From positions 1 through 64,000 of the forward strand of contig CAKRWT010000005.1 of NCBI GenBank assembly GCA_934418125.1: 64,000 nucleotides of DNA. Reading direction: 5' to 3'. This document shows positions 26,437 to 34,616 of the stretch, piece after piece. The stretch comes from an uncultured Lachnospiraceae bacterium. Lineage in GTDB: Bacteria > Bacillota > Clostridia > Lachnospirales > Lachnospiraceae. The notes under the pieces were generated by a model. That model saw nothing but the letters and a program-made list of their open reading frames with translations. It was not told the DNA's origin and made no database searches. Each line of letters begins with the position of its first letter. Within the stretch, counting starts at the first letter, position 1. Position numbers and translations under genes: made by a program.

Positions 26437-27507
26437 TTAATGGCTATTACCGGACAATTTAGCCAGGGCATCCAGGGCAGGCTGGTAGTTGCCACATTGT
26501 TTATAGCAGGTAACTGCAGTGTTGTAATCACCCAGTTCGGCAAACATTTGCGCAGTCTGGTATAGTGGTAAAAAACTGTTTGCACCATTTTGCCGGCAAA
26601 ACGGCATACCGATTGCTTTCTCGTATTGCTCGGCAGCCTGTTCATACATGTCGTTTGCCTTATAGATATTGCCCATTAAGTATACAAAATCTGCCAGAGA
26701 AGAAAATTCCTTATAGATACCTTCAAATCCAAGAGCTTTTTCTTGCTGACCGGTTAATAGAAGAGCATTTCCGTAGGAAACAACCAGTGCCTGGACATAA
26801 GCCAGTTCCGGATCAAGGTCATATAGGATTGCTTTCTCATAATATTCGCAGGCTTTGGTAAAGTCATTGATAATTTCACAGGTTTTTCCGAGTTGATAAT
26901 AGAGATAAGGATTGTTTTTATCTGTTTCCAACTGCTTTAGCAGCAGTGAGTAATTCCTGTGGTTCTTTGCGACTTCCTCATCCGGAGTCAAATCATATCC
27001 TGTATGCAGAAGAGTTGTTTTTAACAGATAACTGGTAATATCTTTTCCGCGGATGGGGGTCAACTGTTCGTGGATGATGCCAGTATAATGGTAAAGACGT
27101 TTATCAAAAAAACGTTCGGTATAATCTGTGTTATCTAAACTTTGTATGCCGTTTCTTGTAACCAGATTTTCCCGGAAGACAGAACCCACACAATCTGACA
27201 GATGTTTCCGAAAATAGGTTAATTCTTCTATGTCTATTTCTTTAATCCATTCATCGCAATCAATCATAAATATCCAGTTATTGGATGCGCAGCGAAGAGA
27301 ATAGTTCCTGGCGGCACTAAAGTCATCACACCATGTAAAATCCAATACTTTATCGGCATATTTTTTTGCAATTTCCTTGGTAGAATCATTGGAACCGGTG
27401 TCGACAACAACGATTTCAAATCCGTAAGGTTTTAGCGATGAAAGGCAACGTTCGATGCGTTTTTCTTCATTTCTGGCAATCATGCAGACGGAAATCGGCT
27501 GTGACAT
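26437..27507 (-). CDS. GT2 glycosyltransferase with TPR tail (paralogue 2)
   Basis: A 356-residue relative of its neighbours: nucleotide-sugar site VVVDTGSNDSTKEIAKKY, motif CDDFSAARNYS, DxD at about residues 83-85 (IDCDEW), then TPR-type helices (YLYYQLGKTCEIINDFTKAC) and the closing CGNYQPALDAL. The start ATG at 27507 touches the upstream gene's stop (TAAATG), implying translational coupling. Divergence among paralogues lies mostly in residues 90-180, where acceptor choice might reside. Confidence 0.85.
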   Translation of the reverse strand: MSQPISVCMIARNEEKRIERCLSSLKPYGFEIVVVDTGSNDSTKEIAKKYADKVLDFTWCDDFSAARNYSLRCASNNWIFMIDCDEWIKEIDIEELTYFRKHLSDCVGSVFRENLVTRNGIQSLDNTDYTERFFDKRLYHYTGIIHEQLTPIRGKDITSYLLKTTLLHTGYDLTPDEEVAKNHRNYSLLLKQLETDKNNPYLYYQLGKTCEIINDFTKACEYYEKAILYDLDPELAYVQALVVSYGNALLLTGQQEKALGFEGIYKEFSSLADFVYLMGNIYKANDMYEQAAEQYEKAIGMPFCRQNGANSFLPLYQTAQMFAELGDYNTAVTCYKQCGNYQPALDALAKLSGNSH

Positions 27508-28578
27508 TTATTCCACCCCCAATGCATGAAGCCGTTCCAGTGCCGGCGGGTAGTCACCACATTTATGGTAAAAATCAATGGCGGCGGGAATATTGCCTAA
27601 CATTTCATTTACCAGCCCCATATTGCTGTAAGGAATGTAAGTGTTACTGCCTTGCTCATGTACAATGGGACACTGGACTGCTTTGATAAATTCCATCATA
27701 GCTTTAAGTGGTTCGTTGATATTCAGATAAGCAACGCCCATGCTGTTATAAAAGCTTGCATTCGTTGCAAAGGAATCATAGGCAAGTTCAAAAAACATGA
27801 CAGCTTCTTTGGCACGTCCGGTATGTGTCATGGCATTGATATAGGCAGTTGCCATGACCTGTACCCAAAGCTGCTCTGTAATAAGTGGCAGCTCAAAAGC
27901 CTTTTTGTAATAAATATAAGCGTTTTCGTAGTCGCTGATAAAATTATAGGACTGCCCTACCTGAAAATAGAAATAAGGGTCATCCGGATGTTTTTCGATT
28001 TCTTTAAACAGTAATTTGTTATTGCGTTCTACTTTTGCCAGTCGGGCTTCTTCTGAATCGTTATTGTATCCGGCGTGGTCTACTGTTAATGGGATATCAT
28101 AACGATTGTAGTAAGTACCATCTGTTTTGATATTGGTAACCTGTTCATGAATACTGTATTTATAATAGTAGTACCTCTTATGAAAAAGCCGTTCCACACG
28201 GTCTGGGAAGCAGGTCTCTTTGCCGTTGGAGTCATAATAATTATTACGAAGGAGAAGTCCCACATCTTTAGGGTGCTCTTCAATAGCCTGATACAACCCC
28301 TCTAAGTCCAAATCAATCAGGAATTCATCAGAGTCCAGAATCAGGACATAATTATGAGATGCCTTACTCAGGGAGAAGTTTCTGGCAGCGCTGAAATCAT
28401 CACACCATTCAAAATCATAGATTTTATCGGCGTATTTGGCAGCAATCTCCTTCGTATGGTCAGTAGAGCCGGTGTCCACGACAATAATTTCAAAAGGATA
28501 TGCCTTCAGTGGAGCCAGACATTTTTCAAGATTTACTTCTTCATTTTTGGTAATAATGCAAACGGAAATAGGAACCAT
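27508..28578 (-). CDS. GT2 glycosyltransferase with TPR tail (paralogue 3)
   Basis: A 356-residue protein of the same type: VPISVCIITKNEEVNLEKCL, VVDTGSTDHTKEIAAKYADK, CDDFSAARNFS, DxD in LDSDEF (about residues 82-84), then TPR helices (FYFQVGQSYNFISDYENAYI) and CGDYPPALERLHALGV. It follows the CgeB-like gene by 50 bases and directly precedes paralogue 2. No membrane segment is seen. Confidence 0.85.
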   Translation of the reverse strand: MVPISVCIITKNEEVNLEKCLAPLKAYPFEIIVVDTGSTDHTKEIAAKYADKIYDFEWCDDFSAARNFSLSKASHNYVLILDSDEFLIDLDLEGLYQAIEEHPKDVGLLLRNNYYDSNGKETCFPDRVERLFHKRYYYYKYSIHEQVTNIKTDGTYYNRYDIPLTVDHAGYNNDSEEARLAKVERNNKLLFKEIEKHPDDPYFYFQVGQSYNFISDYENAYIYYKKAFELPLITEQLWVQVMATAYINAMTHTGRAKEAVMFFELAYDSFATNASFYNSMGVAYLNINEPLKAMMEFIKAVQCPIVHEQGSNTYIPYSNMGLVNEMLGNIPAAIDFYHKCGDYPPALERLHALGVE

Positions 28579-28628
28579 TTTTTCCTCCTGTGAATTACAA
28601 TTATTATATTTTATGTTATCTATTCAAC

Positions 28629-29795
28629 TTACTCAGGAAAAGCTAAGGCAATCATGGTACGGATTCGATGCCTGTAAGTATGGGAACCGGTAATCTTGCG
28701 GTGTCCATTGGAAGCGATTTCCTGCCGTTCCTTTTCGTGAGTCAGATAATAATCAATCTTTGACAAAAGGTCTTCTTTACTTTCGTAATAATCAAAATCC
28801 TCGCCGGGAATGAAAGCTTCCAGGAAATCACTTTGGAAATTGGAAAGCAGAAAGCCGCCACTGCCCATAATATCAAAGGCACGCTGTGGAATTCCGCTGT
28901 GAATACTACGCAGGGAAATATTCAGATTGATTTTACTATTCTTAAAAATCAAAGGCATTTCATCGAAATATCTTACCGGGCCGTGGTTTATAAGATTTGG
29001 CAATTGAAAACCAGGGTCTCTGGTAAATAAATCCAAAGTATGCTTTTCACAAATCGCTTTCAGTAATGCACTGCGTTCCAGACCGGTTATTTTCCGGTTA
29101 ATAACATATTGAGCGTACAGATACTCCCGGCTTTCCACACCGTCGGGATTGGGGGCCATGGGAAGGGCTTTATATAATTCTTCCATAACAGGAGCCAGAG
29201 ATTCTTCTATAAAATTGTAGCCCTGAACATGCATCTGGGCAGACATTAAGGCATCCAGATAACCGGTAGCATAATCTGATAAGCCTTTCATACGCTCAAA
29301 GAAATTGTGGCTTTCCGTATAAAGAGAGCCAACAAAGGAAATGTCGTATGGAGAAGAGTCGCCGGGAACGGAAATCGTATCCAGCCTGGATGGATTGGCT
29401 GCCATAGGCAAATAATGAACCGTAGAGATTCCATTATTGGCAAACTGCTGACAGAGAACTTGGTCGAATACAAAAATGTAATTGCAGGGGTTGATTACCG
29501 TATAGGAATATAACATCACATAGGGGCTGTCATAAATCCAGGAAAGATACCGGATATCAGCCTGCTTGCAAACATTGGAAACAAGAGGAAAATAATTGAA
29601 GGAAAAAACAAAATCGGGCTTTGACTGGTGGATGGCATCTGACAGAGAAGCTTCTACCGCTTTATTCTGCCGTCCTTCATCTTTGGAAAAAGGAAAGCAG
29701 ACCAGAGAATGACCTTCCTGTGTCAAAGCGGTTTTCATATCTTCATTTCCAAAACTGTCCCATTCGATATAAAGTATTTTCATAGATATCCTCAA
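28629..29795 (-). CDS. CgeB-like glycosyltransferase
   Basis: A 388-residue GT-B protein and close relative of the gene at 18444-19628: MKILYIEWDSFGNEDMKTAL, FSFNYFPLVSNVCKQ, YLSWIYDSPYVMLYSY, then KINLNISLRSIHSGIPQRAF and DIMGSGGFLLSNFQSDFLEA in the donor-binding half. It is the first gene of the reverse operon that runs to 25362. The start is MKI at 29780 or MRI at 29795; the two ATGs are 15 bases apart and neither has a strong ribosome site. Flagellin glycan assembly is a likely role, inferred from location. Confidence 0.82.
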   Translation of the reverse strand: MRISMKILYIEWDSFGNEDMKTALTQEGHSLVCFPFSKDEGRQNKAVEASLSDAIHQSKPDFVFSFNYFPLVSNVCKQADIRYLSWIYDSPYVMLYSYTVINPCNYIFVFDQVLCQQFANNGISTVHYLPMAANPSRLDTISVPGDSSPYDISFVGSLYTESHNFFERMKGLSDYATGYLDALMSAQMHVQGYNFIEESLAPVMEELYKALPMAPNPDGVESREYLYAQYVINRKITGLERSALLKAICEKHTLDLFTRDPGFQLPNLINHGPVRYFDEMPLIFKNSKINLNISLRSIHSGIPQRAFDIMGSGGFLLSNFQSDFLEAFIPGEDFDYYESKEDLLSKIDYYLTHEKERQEIASNGHRKITGSHTYRHRIRTMIALAFPE

Positions 29796-29880
29796 TGTAT
29801 GTAAATAATATAAAATAGCATAACATTTTTAGGAGAAAATGGGAAGAAGAGCTGAAAAGGAAAAACAGAAAAACTCATAG

Positions 29881-30057
29881 TATATTTGTGCTTTCTATGG
29901 TAAATTTGGAATACCTGCTTATGATGAGGAGGGCAATTTGGAGCGATATAACATTTTTGGAGCGAGAATGCTTGTAAGATGTGATGCAGATGGAAAACTC
30001 TATCTTTATGATCTGGTAAGAACAAAAAAAGAAACGAGCAAGCCGCATGAGCAATAG
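29881..30057 (+). pseudogene. C-terminal remnant of an unidentified gene
   Basis: A frame without any upstream start encodes YICAFYGKFGIPAYDEEGNL, then ERYNIFGARMLVRCDADGKL and YLYDLVRTKKETSKPHEQ before a TAG. This reads like a real protein end; it recalls the C-termini of large plasmid- or ICE-borne proteins of gut Clostridia, but I cannot name the family. A stop codon at 29878 cuts it off. It sits beside the Rpn remnant, marking a scar of past insertions. Confidence 0.5.
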
Positions 30058-30134
30058 CTGTACGATAGTAAACTTCGTTTCTTTCTAACACCTATAATAT
30101 AGGTAAAAGTATTGATTGTCAAGAAAAAATTGGA

Positions 30135-30689
30135 AAGGATGTGCAGCCCATTTTTGACATCGAACCGGAGAAAAAGAATGATAAAGTAATTTATAGAGGC
30201 ATTACTGAAAATTATACGGTTTTATCACACAAGGATTGACGCAGAAACGTTGAAAATAGGAGAGGATTATGGTATGCTGAAAAAGGTATACTGAAGTTTT
30301 TTGAAAAAACCAGGGAAGAAAACGTGGTAAATGAAGATTTGCGGGAAATAGAAAATATGGTCAATCATGTGAAAAAGGACAGGAAGGCAGGTGTTGATTA
30401 TATGAAATATTATGAAGAACAGGCGATGATAAGGCGAATGGGAATCAGCCGTGGATTAGAAATTGGACGCAAAGAAGGCAAAACAGAAGTACTGGTATCA
30501 CAGATTATTAGGAAACTACAAAAAGGCTATTTACCAGAACAAATTGCAGAGATATTAGAGGAGGATTTAGAAAACGTTCAAGAGATCTGCGAGGCTGCCC
30601 AGAAGTATGCGCCGGACTATAATGAAGCAGAGATTTGCAGAGAAATATTGGGTAATGAGGAAGAAGATGATGAGGATGATTATTTCTAG
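30135..30689 (+). pseudogene. Rpn-type nuclease gene remnant, copy 2
   Basis: Fragments in order: KDVQPIFDIEPEKKNDKV, then in another frame RFYHTRIDAETLKIGEDYGM and LKKVY, then LKFFEKTREENVVNEDLREI and an open 121-codon C-terminus (ATG 30324 to stop 30689) with MKYYEEQAMIRRMG and an acidic end (NEEEDDEDDYF). The nuclease core between LKKVY and LKFFEK is deleted at the same point as in copy 1, so the two descend from one already damaged copy. The C-terminal ORF might still be made but would lack catalytic residues. Confidence 0.75.
30194..30443 (+). repeat. 250-bp direct repeat, right copy
   Basis: Same-orientation partner of 19743-19991, one base longer. Recombination between the pair would remove about 10.4 kb including fliD, fliS, fliC and four glycosyltransferase genes. 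Confidence 0.85.
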
Positions 30690-30703
30690 AAATGAAAATA
30701 GAA

Positions 30704-30731
30704 CGGCAGCATGGGAAGGAGAATGCTGCCG
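30704..30731 (+). terminator. Hairpin after the Rpn remnant
   Basis: CGGCAGCAT and ATGCTGCCG form a perfect 9-bp stem around a 10-nt loop. There is no good T run, so terminator activity is uncertain. It separates the remnant from the SigD promoter downstream. Confidence 0.4.
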
Positions 30732-30790
30732 GAAATTACATTGGCAATTGAGGCCATTCAACACAACAGAGGGAGTATAACATAGTAAGG

Positions 30791-30817
30791 TAAATAAAAG
30801 AAGAAAGTTGCCGATAT
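30791..30817 (+). promoter_or_regulatory. SigD promoter of the glycan operon
   Basis: TAAA at 30791-30794, exactly 15 bp, then GCCGATAT at 30810-30817: the full motility sigma factor consensus and the best match of the four in the window. It is 125 bases before the first gene of the 21-kb operon. Confidence 0.88.
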
Positions 30818-30823
30818 ATATTA

Positions 30824-30924
30824 CAGTAAGCGAGATTCAGGATGAATCAGGATGATGCATGGAGGCAGCGGTAATAAGTAGGTAAAAAGCCATCCAGGCT
30901 GTCAAAGCTGGGTGGCTTTATTTT
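30824..30924 (+). ncRNA. Predicted CsrA-binding leader RNA or small RNA
   Basis: A transcript from the SigD promoter would run about 100 nt to the terminator at 30886-30924. It holds three GGA motifs: GATTC-AGGAT-GAATC (30834-30848, GGA in a five-base loop), CAGGATG again at 30849-30854, and TGC-ATGGAG-GCA (30856-30867, GGA in a six-base loop). CAGGATG is the repeat seen in enteric CsrB RNAs. It could be a small RNA that binds CsrA, or the leader of the operon mRNA, controlled by termination. The exact start and whether the RNA exists are not shown by sequence. Confidence 0.5.
30886..30924 (+). terminator. Intrinsic terminator before the glycan operon
   Basis: A 12-bp stem (AAAGCCATCCAG with CTGGGTGGCTTT, one G-U pair), 10-nt loop, then ATTTTG. 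It lies between the SigD promoter and the first gene, only 18 bases before the ATG at 30943, so the operon needs read-through. Confidence 0.8.
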
Positions 30925-30942
30925 GTAAAAAAGGATTGTAAG

Positions 30943-33471
30943 ATGAGCCGAATATTGAGAAGACAGTTATTTTCTATAGCAGAGTTATTAGAAAAAGCGA
31001 ATAAAATATTGGAAAAAAAGCTGTTTGGACCGGGTATGGATGAACAGGCAATCATAGAACTGGTAACGGATTGCCAGGATAGCGCTATCTCCATGGGGGA
31101 ACAAATTGAAAAAATGTATGGAGAAGGAACCGTTAGTGTTGGTATTTTGGAACAGTATTGTGAGACGCTGTATTTGTTGACTGTTTCTATGCGGGATACA
31201 ATAAAAAAACGGGAACTTTATAATACTTTAAACAAGCAATTGAAGAAGTTACGTGGAGTCATGAACAATGAACTGCCGGACAAGTTGGAAGTAGTCTTTT
31301 TTCCTTATAAGGCATCGATGTGGGATTCGTTGGAAAGCGTATATCTGGCAGCCAAAGAAGATGAAAATTGTGATGCATACTGTGTGCCGATTCCCTATTA
31401 TGATAAATATCCAGACGGAACGTTTAAAGAGGAACATTATGAAGGAGATTTATTACCGGATTATGTAACTATTACTAATTATAAGGAATACAATTTTAAA
31501 GAGAGAAGACCAGATGTGACTTTTATCCATAATCCATATGATGCGTGTAATTATGTAACGAGTGTGCATCCGGATTTTTATGCTAGAAATTTAAAACAAT
31601 TCACAAATAAATTAGTATATATACCATATTTTACGTTAGGGGAAGAAATGTATGCTAGTTTTTGTGTATCTCCTGGAACAATTATTTCAGATGTAGTAAT
31701 AGCTCAGTCTTATCAAGCTCAAAAAGATTATATATATCATTTAAAAAAATGGTATATGGATAATACAGATATGCCGGAGCAGGTAGTGGAACCATTACTT
31801 TCTGATAAAATTATGCCATTAGGCTCTCCTAAAATAGATAAAATTATTAATGCTGACAGAAATCTTTATACACTTCCAGAGCAATGGAACAAGCTGTTAC
31901 AAGGAAAGAAAGCTGTTTTATATAATACAGGTGTATCAGGTATTTTGGGTGGAAATAAACAGGAATTAAATAAAATAAAAGATACAATAGCTTTTTTTCA
32001 ACAGCGGGAAGATGTAGTGCTTTGGTGGAGACCACATCCGTTAACAATAGGAACATTACAGTCAATGCGACCAGAACTTTATCAAGAATATCTTGAAATT
32101 GTTGAGAGGTATAAAAAGTCAAAAACAGGCATTTTTGATGATACAACGGATTTGTATAGAGCTGTTTTGTTTACGGATATGTATTATGGAGACGATAGTT
32201 CCTTGATTTATTTATATGGTGTACAGGGAAAACCAATTATATTGCAGAACATTGATTATCTGGTAGGGGTATATTTAAAAGAAAAAGACTATAGTATTAG
32301 TTACAGAGTGTCTTGCTTAGTCGGAAATAATCTTTTTCTATTAGCCAAAAACTATAATTGTTTATTTAAGCTGGATTTAGAGTCTAGAATAGTAAGCGAG
32401 ATTGAAAAAGTTCCGGGGGAATACGAAATGGAAATTTCCCTGTATAGTAATATTATACATAAGGATGATAGTTTGTGGCTGATACCTTCCAGAGCACATG
32501 CCTTGGCAGAATATTCTCTTATTAGTAAGGAATGGATACGATATGAAATGCCGGATAGAATAAAATATTCAACAGAGATAAACGAAGAGATATACATGAT
32601 TTCATCTGACTATCATTACTTATGGGTTATGAATTTAGAAAAAAGAGAATTAAAAAGAGAAACACTCATATATCCCTTGGGGGTTCATATACCAAAAAGT
32701 GAAGAATATTATAATGGTGATTTATACTATGTTGAAGGTAAATTATATTATCTTATTACACATAGTAATATTCTTGTTAAATATGATCTTATAAATAGAA
32801 ATTTGGAACTAATTTCGATGGGAACTGATGAAAACAAGTATCTAAGATTGATGTATGATGGAATTTATTTTTGGGCAATTCCGGATGATGAAGAGAGCAG
32901 CTTGGTACGATGGAGTAGTGGGGAAACGATAAAAATTGATCCAAATGCATATCCAGCTGGGTTTACTTTCCAGTGGGGATTTTCAGAAGCACTGTGTATG
33001 AATGATAGTATATTTTTATTCCCACAGAGAGGAAATATGATTCTTCGCCTAAAGATGAGAAATATGACAATAGAGCCTGTATTGGAATTTGAACAATGCA
33101 GGGATATAGAAAATGTACAACGTTTAGAGAATGATAAAATTATTTTTGTCTCATCTGTGTCTCAAATGGATTGCACGATAACTATTATGGATTATACTGG
33201 TCAAGTTTTAGAACATTATCCGATAACTCGTTCAGAAGACACGGAAATTGTGCCAGATAAAATGTTTGATAGAATTGACAAAGAAAAATATAAATCTCGT
33301 TGGCCATATTTAATAAAAGAAACTTGTGAATATAATATTTCGACAGCGAGTGATGCATTGGTAAAATTAGAGCATGCTAATAGAGCAGAAAAAGATTACT
33401 TTAGAGGCTTGTATGCAAATAGCGATGGAAGTAGTGGATGGCATATCTGGCAAAAGGTACGGAGCTTATGA
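30943..33471 (+). CDS. CDP-glycerol transferase-like protein with C-terminal propeller-like region
   Basis: An 842-residue cytoplasmic protein and the first gene of the operon. About residues 110-440 resemble CDP-glycerol:poly(glycerophosphate) transferases (PDVTFIHNPYD, VLYNTGVSGIL, WWRPHP at residues 361-366, DDSSLIYLYGVQGKPIILQN). The last 400 residues are repeated beta-rich blades (LVGNNLFLLAKNYNCLFKLD, LEKRELKRETLIYPLG) that look like a beta-propeller. The first 100 residues are helical. It may transfer an alditol phosphate from the CDP donor made by genes near 50 kb; that is inference. AAGGA precedes the ATG; the stop overlaps the next start (ATGA). Confidence 0.75.
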   Translation: MSRILRRQLFSIAELLEKANKILEKKLFGPGMDEQAIIELVTDCQDSAISMGEQIEKMYGEGTVSVGILEQYCETLYLLTVSMRDTIKKRELYNTLNKQLKKLRGVMNNELPDKLEVVFFPYKASMWDSLESVYLAAKEDENCDAYCVPIPYYDKYPDGTFKEEHYEGDLLPDYVTITNYKEYNFKERRPDVTFIHNPYDACNYVTSVHPDFYARNLKQFTNKLVYIPYFTLGEEMYASFCVSPGTIISDVVIAQSYQAQKDYIYHLKKWYMDNTDMPEQVVEPLLSDKIMPLGSPKIDKIINADRNLYTLPEQWNKLLQGKKAVLYNTGVSGILGGNKQELNKIKDTIAFFQQREDVVLWWRPHPLTIGTLQSMRPELYQEYLEIVERYKKSKTGIFDDTTDLYRAVLFTDMYYGDDSSLIYLYGVQGKPIILQNIDYLVGVYLKEKDYSISYRVSCLVGNNLFLLAKNYNCLFKLDLESRIVSEIEKVPGEYEMEISLYSNIIHKDDSLWLIPSRAHALAEYSLISKEWIRYEMPDRIKYSTEINEEIYMISSDYHYLWVMNLEKRELKRETLIYPLGVHIPKSEEYYNGDLYYVEGKLYYLITHSNILVKYDLINRNLELISMGTDENKYLRLMYDGIYFWAIPDDEESSLVRWSSGETIKIDPNAYPAGFTFQWGFSEALCMNDSIFLFPQRGNMILRLKMRNMTIEPVLEFEQCRDIENVQRLENDKIIFVSSVSQMDCTITIMDYTGQVLEHYPITRSEDTEIVPDKMFDRIDKEKYKSRWPYLIKETCEYNISTASDALVKLEHANRAEKDYFRGLYANSDGSSGWHIWQKVRSL

Positions 33472-34616
33472 AATTAAGAAATCTCTCATTTAAAGAATTT
33501 GCAGATAAAGTAAAAGCAGAAAAAAAGAAGATTGTCGTATATGGTGCGGGGATGATAGGGCAGATTGTTGTTCCAGACATTATACAACGATTTTTGTTAG
33601 AAGAGAACTTATATTGTTTTATAGATGCGGATACTTCTAAATGGAGTGAAAAAATTAAGATTAGTGGTTATTCCTATGAGATTAAAGGAATACAGGATTT
33701 AATAGAATATTGTAGAAAACAACATAATATAGTAATGCTTGTTTCCAATAGTCAATTTTATTCGGTAATTGCCAATTTAGATTCTATACAGGAATTAGAT
33801 AACATAGAAGCATATCTTGTACCTGTGATGCAGATTACAGAAATAAAGAATATGAGAAGTGAGCCGCCAGCTAAATTTTCAGAAAAGGCATTGATTCCTA
33901 AAGTAATTCATTATTGTTGGTTTTCGGGGAAAAAAATGCCGGATACATTTAAACGATGTATTGAAAGCTGGAAAAAGTATTGTCCGGATTATGAGATTAT
34001 AAGGTGGGATGAGAGCAATTACGATATAAATAAGAATCTTTATATGAAACAAGCCTATGAGAATGAAAAATGGGGGTTTGTACCTGATTTTGCGAGATTG
34101 GATATTTTGTATCATTATGGTGGTATATATTTGGATACGGACGTGGAACTTATTAGAAATTTAGACGATTTACTTTACCAAGAAGCTTTTTGTGGGGTGG
34201 AAAAATGGGGAAATATTAATTTGGGAGGATGTAGTGGTGCTATACCAAATCATCCGATGATTAAAAAGATATTAGAGGAACGGAAAGAACTTCAGTTTGT
34301 TAAAGATGATGGAAATTTGAATCTTGAGACCTGCGGTGTATATGAGACGAGACCATTTGTTAGAGCAGGAATGCATGTCAATAATAGAACCCAGCAAATT
34401 AATGACATGATGGTGTATTCATCTGATTATTTTCATCCCTATGATTATATGAGTGGGCAAATCTTAATGACGGAAAATACATTTTCTATTCATCATTTCA
34501 ACGGAGGATGGCTGGATGATAAGGGTAGGAAACAGCGGCAGAAAACCTTAGAGCAGTATGAACAGATATTAAAGAGAATGGAAACAGTAAAGTATGGAAG
34601 AAAAAAATGTGAATAA
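33468..34616 (+). CDS. GT32-type glycosyltransferase with N-terminal Rossmann-like domain
   Basis: A 382-residue protein. Residues 18-120 form a Rossmann-like domain (KKIVVYGAGMIGQIVVPDII) of the kind repeated across this operon. Residues 145-370 match the GT32/OCH1-like family (VIHYCWFSGKKMPDTFKRCI, then ENEKWGFVPDFARLDILYHY and the DxD in GGIYLDTDVEL). The ATG at 33468 overlaps the previous stop by four bases, with GGAG before it; an earlier in-frame ATG at 33438 is less likely. It probably transfers a hexose in the cytoplasm; sugar and acceptor are unknown. Confidence 0.82.
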   Translation: MKLRNLSFKEFADKVKAEKKKIVVYGAGMIGQIVVPDIIQRFLLEENLYCFIDADTSKWSEKIKISGYSYEIKGIQDLIEYCRKQHNIVMLVSNSQFYSVIANLDSIQELDNIEAYLVPVMQITEIKNMRSEPPAKFSEKALIPKVIHYCWFSGKKMPDTFKRCIESWKKYCPDYEIIRWDESNYDINKNLYMKQAYENEKWGFVPDFARLDILYHYGGIYLDTDVELIRNLDDLLYQEAFCGVEKWGNINLGGCSGAIPNHPMIKKILEERKELQFVKDDGNLNLETCGVYETRPFVRAGMHVNNRTQQINDMMVYSSDYFHPYDYMSGQILMTENTFSIHHFNGGWLDDKGRKQRQKTLEQYEQILKRMETVKYGRKKCE

